From: Rouxiella aceris
GTDB lineage: Bacteria > Pseudomonadota > Gammaproteobacteria > Enterobacterales > Enterobacteriaceae
Assembly: GCF_012933545.1 (NCBI RefSeq)
Contig: NZ_JAADJU010000001.1
Coordinates: forward strand, 744,001-808,000
DNA: 64,000 nucleotides
Reading direction: 5' to 3'
Of the stretch, positions 11,942-20,936 are shown piece after piece. The notes below the pieces were generated by a model. The model saw only the letters and a list, made by a program, of their open reading frames with translations, did not search any database and was not told the origin of the DNA. A program made the translations under genes and the position numbers. Within the stretch, counting starts at the first letter, position 1. Every line of letters begins with the position of its first letter.

Positions 11942-12213
11942 ATAGCCCCCTCAGGGCACGGCGTGATTCACTGCTATGCACGGCACTTTATCCGCCAGCG
12001 CCCCATCGTTTTTATTGTTTTAATTTCCCTCAGAGCAGCAGTATTTATTAACCATTTTTTTCTACACTGGCTGCTGATATGCCTTACTTTCGCGGTAAAC
12101 ACTCTTATTCCGGCGCTTCGGCCGTTCTCCTATCCTCCTGTCATGGGTATAATGACGGGTTAAAAAACAGGCGATAGCCAGCCTGCCGCTAAACAGAAAG
12201 AGAAAACCAACCC

Positions 12214-13956
12214 GTGACGGAACCACAAATTTTTAAAAAACTTTTCGCGCTGTGCTGCCTGCTGTTATGCAGCCTGCTATTGCTGCCGATCAGCAGCCAG
12301 GCATCACTGTTTGGCAATACAGATCAACCACGATTTGTGCCAGCCAATCAGGCATTCAATTTTGATTTCTCACAAAAAGGTTCGTCTCTGACCCTTAACT
12401 GGCAGATCCGCGACGGATACTATCTCTATCGTCAAAAGATCGACATCCTGCCTGAGAATGCCACCCTGGCCGCTTTTATCATGCCGCAGGGGCTGGCACA
12501 TCATGACGAGTTTTTTGGCGATGCCGAGATCTATAAAAATCACCTGAGTCTGGTTATTCCTGTCAGGCAGGCGACCGCCCATGGCAAAGTCCGCGTCACC
12601 TATCAGGGCTGCGCCGCGGCCGGATTCTGCTACCCGCCGGAGACCCGGGAGGTGCCGCTGGACCAAGTGGTAGCCTTTACAGCGGCTAACTCCAATCCCG
12701 GCACCCCGGTCAGCGCACAGCCGTCGCCGCAGGTCATTCCCTTGCCCTTCTCCCCGCTTTGGGCGCTGATTATTGGCATCGGCATTGCCTTCACCCCCTG
12801 CGTATTGCCGATGTATCCGCTGATCTCCAGCATCATTTTAGGCCGCCAGCGCCCGCACAGCCTCAAGCGTATTTTCCTGCTGGCCATGCTCTATGTGCAG
12901 GGCATGGCGCTGACCTATACCCTGCTGGGGGTGGTAGTTGCCGTTGCCGGATTGCAATTTCAGGCCGCCTTGCAGAGCCCCTGGGTGCTGATAGGCCTGT
13001 CGGTGATGTTTATTGCCCTGGCGATGTCGATGTTTGGTCTGTTTAGCCTGCAACTGCCCTCTTCGCTGCAAACCCGGCTGGCGCTGATGAGCAATGAACA
13101 ACAGGGGGGATCCCTGATCGGGGTATTGGTGATGGGAGCATTAGCCGGGCTGATTTGCTCGCCTTGCACCACCGCACCACTTAGCGCCATCCTGCTGTAT
13201 ATTGCGCAAAGCGGTAATCCGTGGGCCGGTGCCGGTACCCTCTATCTCTATGCCCTGGGGATGGGGATCCCGCTGATTGCCGTCACGCTATTTGGCAACC
13301 GCCTGCTACCCCGTAGCGGCCCGTGGATGCATTATGTCAAAGAGGGCTTTGGCTTTGTGATCCTCGCATTACCGGTGTTTCTGCTGGAGCGAGTGATCGG
13401 CGATACCTGGGGTCTGCGCCTGTGGAGTCTGCTGGGCATCGCCTTCTTCGGCTGGGCATTATTGCTGAGTTTGAAAAGCAGCCATGGCCTGCTGCGTATC
13501 CTGCAACTGGCGCTGCTGGCTGCCACATTGATTGTCAGCAGACCGCTGCAAGACTGGGCTTTCGCCACCGTACCTCCTACTCAGGTAAGCAGCCACGGGC
13601 TTAATTTCCAAAAAATCCGAAATATTGATGAATTAGATACGGCACTGCAACAAGCGCAGGGAAAACGCGTTATGCTGGATCTCTATGCTGACTGGTGCGT
13701 TGCCTGTAAAGAATTTGAGAAATACACCTTTACCACGCCCCAGGTGCAGGCCGAGCTGGCCGATACCCTGCTGATACAGGCGGATGTGACGCAAAATAGC
13801 CCCGAACAGGCGGCACTGCTTAAACGGCTCAATGTTCTCGGGCTACCGACGATCCTGTTTTTTGGATCCGAGGGAAAAGAATTGCCCCAAACCCGCGTCA
13901 CGGGATTTATGGATAGTGCAGAATTTACAGCCCATTTGCACAATATCCGGCGGTAA
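12214..13956 (+). CDS. dsbD: Thiol:disulfide interchange protein DsbD
   Basis: Carries reducing power from cytoplasmic thioredoxin across the inner membrane to periplasmic DsbC, DsbG and CcmG. 580 residues: signal peptide to about residue 29; periplasmic alpha domain with Cys133 and Cys139; a membrane domain of eight helices with Cys196 (FTPCVLP) and the CSPC segment at 315-318; and a C-terminal thioredoxin-like gamma domain with Cys495-Val-Ala-Cys498. All three redox pairs are present. GTG start at 12214 with only a weak upstream purine tract; no better start precedes the signal peptide. Confidence 0.96.
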   Translation: MTEPQIFKKLFALCCLLLCSLLLLPISSQASLFGNTDQPRFVPANQAFNFDFSQKGSSLTLNWQIRDGYYLYRQKIDILPENATLAAFIMPQGLAHHDEFFGDAEIYKNHLSLVIPVRQATAHGKVRVTYQGCAAAGFCYPPETREVPLDQVVAFTAANSNPGTPVSAQPSPQVIPLPFSPLWALIIGIGIAFTPCVLPMYPLISSIILGRQRPHSLKRIFLLAMLYVQGMALTYTLLGVVVAVAGLQFQAALQSPWVLIGLSVMFIALAMSMFGLFSLQLPSSLQTRLALMSNEQQGGSLIGVLVMGALAGLICSPCTTAPLSAILLYIAQSGNPWAGAGTLYLYALGMGIPLIAVTLFGNRLLPRSGPWMHYVKEGFGFVILALPVFLLERVIGDTWGLRLWSLLGIAFFGWALLLSLKSSHGLLRILQLALLAATLIVSRPLQDWAFATVPPTQVSSHGLNFQKIRNIDELDTALQQAQGKRVMLDLYADWCVACKEFEKYTFTTPQVQAELADTLLIQADVTQNSPEQAALLKRLNVLGLPTILFFGSEGKELPQTRVTGFMDSAEFTAHLHNIRR

Positions 13957-13994
13957 ACGACACTATATGCAGACATATTTAGATTGCAGTCAAA

Positions 13995-14274
13995 CAGCTA
14001 ACGCAGCTACGGCGTCAAGAACCAAGGGTTTTCCCAAAGTTATTGACGTTGTAGCAAGGCAGCAAACGAATGAATCCCGATGAGCTGACTCAAGTCAGTG
14101 ATTCGGGTGAATGAGAGCAACTAACACAGCTACGGCGTCAAGAACGAAGGGTTTTCCCAAAGTTATTGGCGTTGTAGCAAGGCAGCAAACGAATGAATCC
14201 CGATGAGCTGACTCAAGTCAGTGATTCGGGTGAATGAGAGCAGCTAACACAGCTACGGCGTCAAGAACGAAGGG
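13995..14274 (+). repeat. 123-bp tandem repeat, two full copies and a partial third
   Basis: Units begin at 13995, 14118 and 14241 (the last only 34 bases), so the period is exactly 123. The two full units differ at about four positions. Each contains an imperfect palindrome (CCCGATGAGCTGACT ... AGTCAGTGATTCGGG) able to fold. It ends 16 bases before yjdC, so it forms that gene's leader or promoter region. No protein is supported across it. Confidence 0.92.
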
Positions 14275-14289
14275 AAAAAGGAGGCAAAG

Positions 14290-14865
14290 GTGCTACGTGA
14301 ACAGGTCCTGGACCAAACACTCAATTTATTGGAGCAACGCGGCTTAGCCACATTATCTCTGGAATCTATCGCCACACTGGTGGATGTTCCTCTGCATGAG
14401 TTGCAACTTTTCTGGCCAGACGCCGAAGCGCTGCTGTATGACAGCCTGCGCCATCATGGTGATCAGATTGATATCTGGCGTCGCCAGCTGTTGCTTGATG
14501 ACACGCTAAGCCCCCCACAAAAGCTGCTGGCACGCTATAAGGTGCTGGATGAACAAGTCAGACAACAGCGTTACCCCGGCTGTCTGTTTATTGCCGCCTG
14601 TAGCTTCTATCCCCATAGCGATTCGGCTATTCATCAGTTGGCCGAAAAACAGAAGCAGGCTTCTTTCCAGTATACGCTGGAGCTGCTGCAAGAGATGGGA
14701 TCGGACGACGCGGAAATGGTCGCCCAGCAGATGGAGCTGATCCTGGAAGGCTGTTTAAGCAAGCTGTTGGTTAAACGCCAGTTGCACGATGTCGAGGTAG
14801 CTCGTCGATTGGCCGAAGATGTGCTGAATATTGCACGCTGTCGTGAGCACGGCGCACTTTCCTGA
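14290..14865 (+). CDS. yjdC: TetR-like transcriptional regulator YjdC
   Basis: 191 residues, same length as E. coli YjdC, with which it shares FWPDAEALLYD, YPGCLFIAAC and EDVLNIARC-like blocks. The N-terminal helix-turn-helix is at about residues 20-45. GTG start at 14290 behind AAGGAGG. The ligand and targets are not known to me. Downstream of dsbD as in E. coli, but separated from it by the 123-bp tandem repeat. Confidence 0.92.
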   Translation: MLREQVLDQTLNLLEQRGLATLSLESIATLVDVPLHELQLFWPDAEALLYDSLRHHGDQIDIWRRQLLLDDTLSPPQKLLARYKVLDEQVRQQRYPGCLFIAACSFYPHSDSAIHQLAEKQKQASFQYTLELLQEMGSDDAEMVAQQMELILEGCLSKLLVKRQLHDVEVARRLAEDVLNIARCREHGALS

Positions 14866-14898
14866 CCAAACAGTGCCCTGAATCGTCCATTTTGGCTG

Positions 14899-14923
14899 AA
14901 AAGCCAGCAATCAAGCGGCTTTT
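14899..14923 (+). terminator. Terminator of yjdC
   Basis: AAAAGCC / GGCTTTT inverted repeat with an 11-base loop, ending in a T run, 34 bases beyond the yjdC stop. Confidence 0.7.
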
Positions 14924-14985
14924 CTCCCATTTGTTGCATAAATGCGTTGACGGCGCAGGGCCAATACGGTTTAATGCGCCCCGTT

Positions 14986-15061
14986 GCCCGGATAGCTCAG
15001 TCGGTAGAGCAGGGGATTGAAAATCCCCGTGTCCTTGGTTCGATTCCGAGTCCGGGCACCA
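14986..15061 (+). tRNA. pheV: tRNA-Phe (GAA)
   Basis: 76-base cloverleaf: acceptor GCCCGGA pairing with TCCGGGC, anticodon loop ATTGAAAAT (GAA) in a GGGGA/TCCCC stem, T arm TTGGTTCGATTCCGA and encoded CCA end. Gene number (pheU or pheV) cannot be told. tRNA-Phe is a common integration target for genomic islands; the sequence downstream is IS debris and accessory genes, but no second copy of the 3' end was found within the window. Confidence 0.97.
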
Positions 15062-15072
15062 TTATTCAGAAT

Positions 15073-15095
15073 AACCCGCTTATGGCGGGTTTTTC
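15073..15095 (+). terminator. Terminator of tRNA-Phe
   Basis: AACCCGC / GCGGGTT stem with a 5-base loop and a following T run, 12 bases after the tRNA. Confidence 0.85.
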
Positions 15096-15149
15096 GCATT
15101 TTGGGTTTAGCGATTTTTTTCTACCCTCTGCAAATTGCGTCAACGCTCT

Positions 15150-15625
15150 CTTTGTAGTCCCTCCTGTTTTTAGTACCACCGCTACGGGTGGCATATCACC
15201 CAGTGAGCTATGCGGACGTTCTTCGTTATATTCTGCGCGCCAGTCTTCTGTTAGCACTCGGACTTCTGACAGTGTTCTGAACAGATACATATCGAGTATC
15301 AGGCCGTGCAACTCTGCCCATTCGGCTAAAGTAGCGGCTGTAAGGTTCTGGCCCGTTATCGCGACGTATAAAAGCCGGATAGCCTCTTTCAGCACTTAAC
15401 CGCTCAAGGAGGCATACATCTGCTTTAATCGGCGGTTTTCCTCTTCCAGCTCTTTCATTCGTTTGATATCAGAGGACTCCATACCGCCGTATTTAGATTT
15501 CCAGTTGTAATAGCTGGCTTCCGACACGCCGTTTTCGCGGCACACATCCTTAACATGCCGACCCCCCTTCAACTCCTTTTAGAACTCGCAGGATCTGAGT
15601 TTCAGTGAAACGCGCTTTCAGTATC
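15150..15625 (-). pseudogene. IS3-family (IS407-like) transposase remnant
   Basis: Minus-strand reading from about 15625 yields pieces of OrfA (LKARFTETQIL, CRENGVSEASYYNWKSKYGG, ELEEENRRLKQM). It then passes with a frame break and a large internal deletion into the C-terminal end of OrfB (EYNEERPHSSLGDMPP, the last catalytic Glu region). Typical decayed IS3-family element; most of the integrase core is missing. It lies directly behind tRNA-Phe. Confidence 0.85.
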
Positions 15626-15782
15626 TAATGCCGGATCAGCAGGTGCGGTAAGTGTCAAGGTAGATGGCATCCATACCAAACGTAACAGCAACAAGCATTA
15701 CTGGCAGGGAATAGAGGATGACCACATAATCTCACAGTTGATATAGTGGAAAGGGATATGATGCAAACTAAAAGGGAAAATT

Positions 15783-16142
15783 ATGGCCAACGGACCAATT
15801 TACTTCATTCATCGTCCAAGCCCTATGCTTGGTCGATCTCTCCTATCTGGCGGGTACTTCCCTTACTTCCTGAGTGATAAATTTATTAAAGGCCTGCAAA
15901 GAGAGTTAGACAGGAAGAGGCTACCCTGGAAGGTCATTCCGGATGACACGGAATCGGATATCGAAGTGCTCATCGCGCGTAACGCCGCACTGCTTGTTTG
16001 CGCTCCGGGTCTCCGGTTTCAGTTTTATCACCAGGGTTTTGATAAACGTAACATCATCTGGCTGGATGTTATCGAGTACATTTCTGTCGATAACTCAAAG
16101 ATCATCAACAGACTTCACGAACTGGCATCAGTCAATTCGTAG
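15783..16142 (+). CDS. Hypothetical protein, 119 residues
   Basis: Soluble 119-residue protein from an ATG behind AAAAGGGAAAA. I do not recognise the family. Residues 55-95 alternate hydrophobic strands and acidic turns (IPDDTESDIEVLIARNAAL, then IIWLDVIEYISVD), suggesting an alpha/beta fold. There is no signal peptide or membrane segment. It stands alone between two IS3-family remnants, so it is probably cargo of the accessory region. No function is proposed. Confidence 0.55.
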   Translation: MANGPIYFIHRPSPMLGRSLLSGGYFPYFLSDKFIKGLQRELDRKRLPWKVIPDDTESDIEVLIARNAALLVCAPGLRFQFYHQGFDKRNIIWLDVIEYISVDNSKIINRLHELASVNS

Positions 16143-16321
16143 CATGGGACATGATGGGAAAAGGGCCCCCCCAATGATGACCCCAATCCAACATGAAAAC
16201 ACGACTATTTGTACAGTACTGCTGTACCGTAAACCATGTTTTCACCTCCGACTGAGATGGCTTAATGATCTTGGACACATATTAAGGGTGATAAACTTCC
16301 CTTATACAAAAGAGGTGTCCA

Positions 16322-16471
16322 ATGAGATCCAGCAGAACTTTTTCTCCAGAATTTAAATGTGAAGCAGCTGACCTTGTGCTTGACCGGGGTTACTCCGTCG
16401 CGCAAGCCTGTGAGGCGATGGGTGTCGGTAAAATTGCCATGCAGCACTAGGTCCGGCAGCTTAAAAGTAAG
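16322..16471 (+). pseudogene. IS3-family OrfA fragment with internal stop
   Basis: Starts MRSSRTFSPEFKCEAADLVL, a typical IS3-family OrfA N-terminus with its HTH (VAQACEAMGVGK). The usual Trp codon before VRQLKSK is TAG at 16448, so the frame is closed, and the rest of the element is absent. An 8-base inverted pair TTGGACAC / GTGTCCAA (16271-16278, 16315-16322) flanks the leader. Confidence 0.8.
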
Positions 16472-16598
16472 TTACCTTAATTAGTATAGTAACTGTATTG
16501 CCATTAAAAATGGCTTGCAGCTTATGTGTGTTTGTTGGTAATTATATAGTCAGAGGATATGATTTTAAGGGTAAGTTAAGAATAAATTAAGGACAGAT

Positions 16599-16940
16599 AT
16601 GTATTACAGCGACTCAATTATTACTACGATGCAAGCAAATAAAATACTAGCGTTAAAAGTGGAAGAGGCGCTGGCTGGCGTAAAAGATAAGATTATTTCT
16701 AATTTAAATCAGATTGGAGATGGTGCAACCAGAGCATTGTATTATACGTCTTCAGGAAGCAGCTAACAGCGCTAACGCATTAAAAACTCCAATGCTTTCT
16801 ATTATGCTGTTTTATATGAAAGAAATCTTGAAATGATGTATTTCATAATTGAGCCATTCATTACCCAAAATATGTATTTAAATCCATTCTTCATAACTGA
16901 CGATGAGCTTGCAGATTTAATTATTAAATTAGCCAGGTAA
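16599..16940 (+). pseudogene. Small orphan gene broken by two compensating frameshifts
   Basis: The frame from the ATG at 16599 stops at 16764, yet the same frame is again open and protein-like from about 16776 to 16940 (ending ITDDELADLIIKLAR). Between them the +1 frame reads EAANSANALK without stops. Removing one G near 16756 and adding one A near 16785 would restore a single product of about 113 residues. Either a decayed gene or two homopolymer sequencing errors. AT-rich, family not recognised. Its end lies 5 bases before the next ORF, suggesting an operon. Confidence 0.6.
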
Positions 16941-16945
16941 TATAT

Positions 16946-17308
16946 ATGATAGTAAAAAAAGAATATAGGGCCAATATGTACTGGTGTGGATACTTAGCGC
17001 TGCTTAACCTTTTTTTTGCAATTTTCGCCACTCTTTTTTTGCAACCTATGGCTATTGAGCTAATAACATTATTTATTCTCTTTAGTGTATTTTTATTTGT
17101 GGCATTCAAATTTAAATGCATGTCTTTTTTTAGAAGGCAATTAAAAAAGGATATCATTTTCTCTTTCTGGATGTATGTTCCAACGCTCGCTGTTGTTATT
17201 TTTGCTTTATTTATTTCCCATTATCTCCCGTCTTTTGGGATAGAGATTGTTGGAATATTCATAATCATTATTCTCGTTTCTGTTTTCTGTTTCAATCTGA
17301 AACGATAG
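16946..17308 (+). CDS. Small hypothetical membrane protein
   Basis: 120 residues with four hydrophobic segments (about residues 13-32, 34-54, 75-95, 98-116) separated by short basic loops. Strongly AT-rich compared with the core genes, hence likely acquired. It follows the broken gene at 16599-16940 by 5 bases. A small membrane protein paired with a small soluble one would be compatible with an immunity or toxin-antitoxin pair, but nothing identifies it. Confidence 0.55.
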   Translation: MIVKKEYRANMYWCGYLALLNLFFAIFATLFLQPMAIELITLFILFSVFLFVAFKFKCMSFFRRQLKKDIIFSFWMYVPTLAVVIFALFISHYLPSFGIEIVGIFIIIILVSVFCFNLKR

Positions 17309-17335
17309 CACTTTAAATAAAAGGATATTATATGT

Positions 17336-17563
17336 CTACCCCAGCACATTTATGGTTAACAGATGATGATGACGTTGCATTGCCGCAATGGCATATCCCA
17401 TGAGACGGAACGCCATGTGTTTATCTGGCGTGCTTTGATGTTCGAAGAGGCAACAAACATACCCTTCACTATTGCCTGCCTTCAGAGAGTACAGCACATC
17501 GAAATAGTACAAGCGCAGGTCGTCTTCAATGAAAGAACCTGACGCCAGTTGCAGCGAGATCAC
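17336..17563 (-). pseudogene. Rpn/YhgA-like nuclease fragment
   Basis: 75 codons matching the middle of the Rpn (YhgA-like, PD-(D/E)XK) family of recombination-promoting nucleases: LASGSFIEDDLRLYYFDVLY, then FEHQSTPDKHMAFRLMGYAI. The N-terminal HDAxFK block and the C-terminal half are absent, so this is a remnant. The following gap (17564-17744) shows nothing convincing. Confidence 0.8.
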
Positions 17564-17744
17564 AAAGTTTAATTTCCGTCATAAAATTGACCGAAATGAT
17601 GCGCAATAAGGGGCAAAGAGATGCCCTCTGCTGGCGTCCTTGCGTCAATGGCCGTTGAACTGCTTTTGATGAACGGTTTCTCTGTAGCCACAGGTTTTGA
17701 CGCCAGCATGGTGAATTGCTGTTTAACCGTGAATGTCCCGGCAA

Positions 17745-18509
17745 TCACCCGGCTTTTAGTGGGCGATCTGGCACGATATGCACGCGCGTATCCCGCTGTT
17801 CAAGTATTTCCTGATATTCAGTCGATAAGCCACTGTCGGTAATAACGTGACTAAAATGGTGACTATGGCTGATCGGGTACGGATGGATATGACCAAATTT
17901 TGATGAGTCGGTAAGCGCAAAGGTTTCCACGCCCTTATCCATCACCGCATTGACAATGTCACATCTGAGCATGTTTTTGCCGGTAAAGCCGGTATCGGGA
18001 TGCCAGCCATCAATGCCGATAAAGGCTTTCTGAAAATGGACCTGTTGAATGCAACTGCGAGTTAATGGCCCCACCACGGACTCGCTGCTTTTCTGATACA
18101 AGCCACCCAGCACGATGATTTCGCACTGTGACTCTTTAAGCAGGCTGGCGATATAGTGACTGACGGTTACGATGGTGATGTCTTTGTTATTTGACAGAAA
18201 ACGGGCCAACAGCGCATTGGTGCTTCCCCCTTCGATAAAGACCGACTCCCCCTCTTTTACAAATGAGGCGGCATATTCAGCCAGATCCTGTTTTAGCGGA
18301 AAACGCGCATGCATCCTGGCTTGCACATCATCACTCTCAGTGGAAACAGCAGCACCATGAATACGTTTAAGGTAGCTCGCCTTCTCCAGCATATTTAAAT
18401 CCTGGCGAACCGTCACTTCTGATACTTCGGTAATCTTGGCTAATTCCCCTACGCTAATGCTACCCCGTTCATTAACAAGTTGAATTATCATTAGTTGTCT
18501 GGCATTCAT
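17745..18509 (-). CDS. DeoR-family transcriptional regulator (copy 1)
   Basis: 254 residues from the ATG at 18509 (MNARQLMIIQ); the frame upstream lacks family sequence. N-terminal winged HTH (about residues 6-56, SVGELAKITEVSEVTVRQDL) and a C-terminal DeoR sensor domain ([19 protein letters not shown] near residue 200), which in this family binds sugar phosphates. About half identical by eye to the second DeoR protein at 27650. Downstream of the ybiU-like gene on the same strand. Likely controls part of the glycyl-radical sugar module, inferred from position. Confidence 0.9.
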   Translation of the reverse strand: MNARQLMIIQLVNERGSISVGELAKITEVSEVTVRQDLNMLEKASYLKRIHGAAVSTESDDVQARMHARFPLKQDLAEYAASFVKEGESVFIEGGSTNALLARFLSNNKDITIVTVSHYIASLLKESQCEIIVLGGLYQKSSESVVGPLTRSCIQQVHFQKAFIGIDGWHPDTGFTGKNMLRCDIVNAVMDKGVETFALTDSSKFGHIHPYPISHSHHFSHVITDSGLSTEYQEILEQRDTRVHIVPDRPLKAG

Positions 18510-18639
18510 CAAAAGCCTCGAAATTTGTTGCGGATGGGGGATTCTAACAAGTTCGAGGCAGGAACGCATTTCAGCATTGTGAAGCAGAGGTTGATAAGGC
18601 CCATGGCGTCTTGCTTATCGCAGAAGCCATGGGTGAATA

Positions 18640-19908
18640 CTACCGGCTTTCCAGGCCAACACCCAGGCGACCATTTTCATTAAGGTCGCGATCCAGGAAC
18701 CTGCCTTTCCAGTTCTCCTCATAGTTTTCACGAGGAAAATCAGCAGGCGAGCCCCCTTTCTTCAGTGCATCGAGCACCTTGCGTGCATAAGCGGCATTTT
18801 TGGCACACAGCGGCGCTGCCGGAATATACATTACGTTACCCCAGCCCTGCTGATTTTCAACCGCCGCGACGGAATGGATCACATCACAGTGCCACCAGAC
18901 AGAGTCACCGGCCTGCAACTGCGGAATACTGGATAGCCCCTTGATAAGATGGGGATGCCATTTTTCTGATATCGGTAACACCCGGCCTGGGGCAACACCG
19001 CATAACTCGTCTTCAGGCACATCATCCAATAAAGGCCGCAGTAATACATAGGCCATAGCCTCGGGAACCGGCACTACGTGTAATAAACCCTGACCGATAG
19101 CCATATCAGATAACGCCGTCCATCCCTGGAAAGTACGAAATGCAGAACATTTTGTCGTGTTATCAACATCATATTCATTAACGTCGGGGCGGAAGGCTGC
19201 ATCCCAGGGATCGTACTCGTCAAAGCGGTTGGTGAATATTTTGCGAAACACTTTCTGGTAGGCAGGTAACAACCAACGTTCTAAAGCACCGGAATCAGTG
19301 TGTGCTCCCAGGCCCTTGGAAGTGGTGCCGGGAAGGCGTCTGCGGATCCGATCCGGGTAAATAATATTAATATCAGGATCAAACCAGGCGCCCCCCGCAT
19401 CACTGAATTTCCAAAGACGATTTAAAAACGACTGTACCACGCCGATTTGCTGACTCTGCCTGGCTTCCATTTGCGCCTTTGACCAGTAAATAGGATAGAT
19501 TTCAGGACGTGAGGCTTCCAGGCTACCAAAGAAGTTATCGCCAGGCCCGCGATAAACCTCATCGAAATTGTTATCGTCCAGGTAGCTTAACATTGAGCGA
19601 TCCATGGCCAGAGCGTCATCGCGTGGAAACGTCTGCCGCACCACCAAACAACCACGGCGTTTGACTTGCGCAATTTTAGCCTCGGAGATCTTACCCGCAG
19701 CCAGTTCTGACCAGGCGATTTCAGGCCAGGCGGTACCATTGGCTTGTTCTTCAGCGCGTGCCGCCGAGATCTCAGCCTCAATTTTTTGGCAAACCTGACG
19801 GAATAATCCTTCAACATCGCCGATTTGCTGGCGAAGCTGCTTTTTCATTTCAATGATATTTTGTTTGTAATCAATCGGTAATGTCGTGGAAGTGAACGTG
19901 TTATCCAT
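18640..19908 (-). CDS. ybiU: YbiU-family (DUF1479) putative iron/2-oxoglutarate dioxygenase
   Basis: 422 residues, closely resembling E. coli YbiU throughout (KRRGCLVV, FDEVYRGPGDNFFG, GLGAHTDSGALERWLLPAYQ, FRTFQGWTALSDM). A double-stranded beta-helix dioxygenase fold is expected, with candidate metal ligands His203, Asp205 and His345 (WWHCDVIHSV). The substrate is unknown. In E. coli ybiU lies close to the ybiW-ybiY-fsaA genes; the same association is kept here, which argues for a shared sugar or polyol substrate. DeoR copy 1 follows 130 bases downstream. Confidence 0.92.
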   Translation of the reverse strand: MDNTFTSTTLPIDYKQNIIEMKKQLRQQIGDVEGLFRQVCQKIEAEISAARAEEQANGTAWPEIAWSELAAGKISEAKIAQVKRRGCLVVRQTFPRDDALAMDRSMLSYLDDNNFDEVYRGPGDNFFGSLEASRPEIYPIYWSKAQMEARQSQQIGVVQSFLNRLWKFSDAGGAWFDPDINIIYPDRIRRRLPGTTSKGLGAHTDSGALERWLLPAYQKVFRKIFTNRFDEYDPWDAAFRPDVNEYDVDNTTKCSAFRTFQGWTALSDMAIGQGLLHVVPVPEAMAYVLLRPLLDDVPEDELCGVAPGRVLPISEKWHPHLIKGLSSIPQLQAGDSVWWHCDVIHSVAAVENQQGWGNVMYIPAAPLCAKNAAYARKVLDALKKGGSPADFPRENYEENWKGRFLDRDLNENGRLGVGLESR

Positions 19909-20600
19909 AAAATTCTCCAGTAATCATAGCAAACGCAAATTATGAACGAAGATACATTAGATTTCATTCGTAACCAGTTAGCTAAATGTAACAAAATGGT
20001 TACTGGAAAATTTTGCAGTAGATCACGGTTTTTACAATTCTTGATAACCGCGATGACCAGGATAAAAACATGATGGAAAAAATGGTTTTTATTGAAAAGA
20101 GGAATTACAAGATGAGATACCGAATAAAAATAACTATTTGATATATAACATTAATAAGTAAATTTACTATAAAACACAAAAACTGACAGCAAAGAAAACA
20201 AAATATTTACTTCCTCTTTTTTCCCCTTTTAGACAAGAATGAGACCTGTATCACAACTTTTGACAAAGGTGCTTCCCGCTAAAGAAAAACATCATAACCC
20301 ACTGTTAAACAAAAAATTTAAGGCAATTTCCCTAAAAATTTCACAACGTTTAAATGAGGTTGTTTTTTGATAAACCTATCAATTTTTCTCCCCCATATTT
20401 ACCGCCATAATGTGTTCAGACCGGAATGCAGTGGCAAGAAGAAACAGTAGATTTTATATGCTGGACTTTAGGCGAGGTATTATTGATTGGGTTAACCGCT
20501 GTTTATCTGCATCCGATAACTATCTGTAAAATATATATTTATCTGAAATAAATATCCAATAAACCTGCAGTTATATTATCGCAACGTTCAGAGGTGCCAA
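19909..20600. other. AT-rich intergenic region upstream of ybiU and a small ORF
   Basis: 692 bases without a gene. It holds a perfect inverted repeat GTAAC-N6-GTTAC at 19988-20003 close to the ybiU start, and separated ACGAA/TTCGT half-sites around 19945-19975 that resemble the candidate DeoR operators of this cluster. The rest is AT-rich and featureless by eye. Confidence 0.5.
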
Positions 20601-20759
20601 ATGAAAAACGCTATGCAAGAATTTTTTAATACTTATTTCAAAAATACTGAAAAAAATAACAATTGGGTAGTTTGGGTCCCCAATGCAAAACAACGTTGCG
20701 ATATGCTGGAAACGATTATGCAATGGGAAGTCACGCATACCTTCTCAAAAAATGATTAA
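20601..20759 (+). CDS. Small hypothetical protein, 52 residues
   Basis: ATG at 20601 preceded by GAGGTG at proper spacing; 52 codons ending in TAA. The protein (starts MKNAMQEFFNTYFKNTEKNN, contains WVVWVPNAKQRCDMLETIMQ) is compact, aromatic-rich and plausibly helical. A terminator hairpin begins 18 bases after the stop, which supports a transcribed unit. It lies upstream of and convergent with fsa. I do not recognise the family; a role in the neighbouring sugar module is only positional guesswork. Confidence 0.5.
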   Translation: MKNAMQEFFNTYFKNTEKNNNWVVWVPNAKQRCDMLETIMQWEVTHTFSKND

Positions 20760-20777
20760 TATTACCCATAATAAAAA

Positions 20778-20802
20778 GGGCGATGCAGAAGCATCGCCCT
20801 TT
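20778..20802. terminator. Terminator hairpin, left copy flanking repeat element A
   Basis: GGGCGATGC / GCATCGCCC stem with AGAA loop, preceded by five A and followed by TTT. It serves the small ORF on the plus strand and fsa read-through on the minus strand. Almost the same hairpin recurs on the other side of the 131-bp element. Confidence 0.85.
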
Positions 20803-20933
20803 GAGTTTGATGACAAAGTCGTCTTGATGATCGAGATACCCGGGCATAGCACACCTGGGGGCGCTCCGGCGGGCAAGCCCGCTACGACCCCAACGGTGCA
20901 CTCTCCCTAATAACGGACTTTGTCAGCAGTCTG
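20803..20933 (-). repeat. 131-bp terminator-nested inverted-repeat element, copy A
   Basis: Core bounded by imperfect terminal inverted repeats containing GACAAAGTC / GACTTTGTC. The interior has a GCGGGC-TT-GCCCGC hairpin nested within further complementary arms, so nearly the whole unit can fold. It is 131 bp and differs from copy B (28502-28632, opposite orientation) at one base. No coding potential. Flanked on both sides by near-identical terminator hairpins. Confidence 0.9.
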
Positions 20934-20936
20934 AAA

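Noticed and set aside
11963..12163. 66-codon ORF between aspA and dsbD as a cutA remnant
   Set aside because: Reading frame shows no CutA motif and has no credible start region.
20803..20933. CRISPR repeat or tRNA-like element
   Set aside because: Only dispersed copies with terminal inverted repeats, no regular spacers and no cloverleaf.
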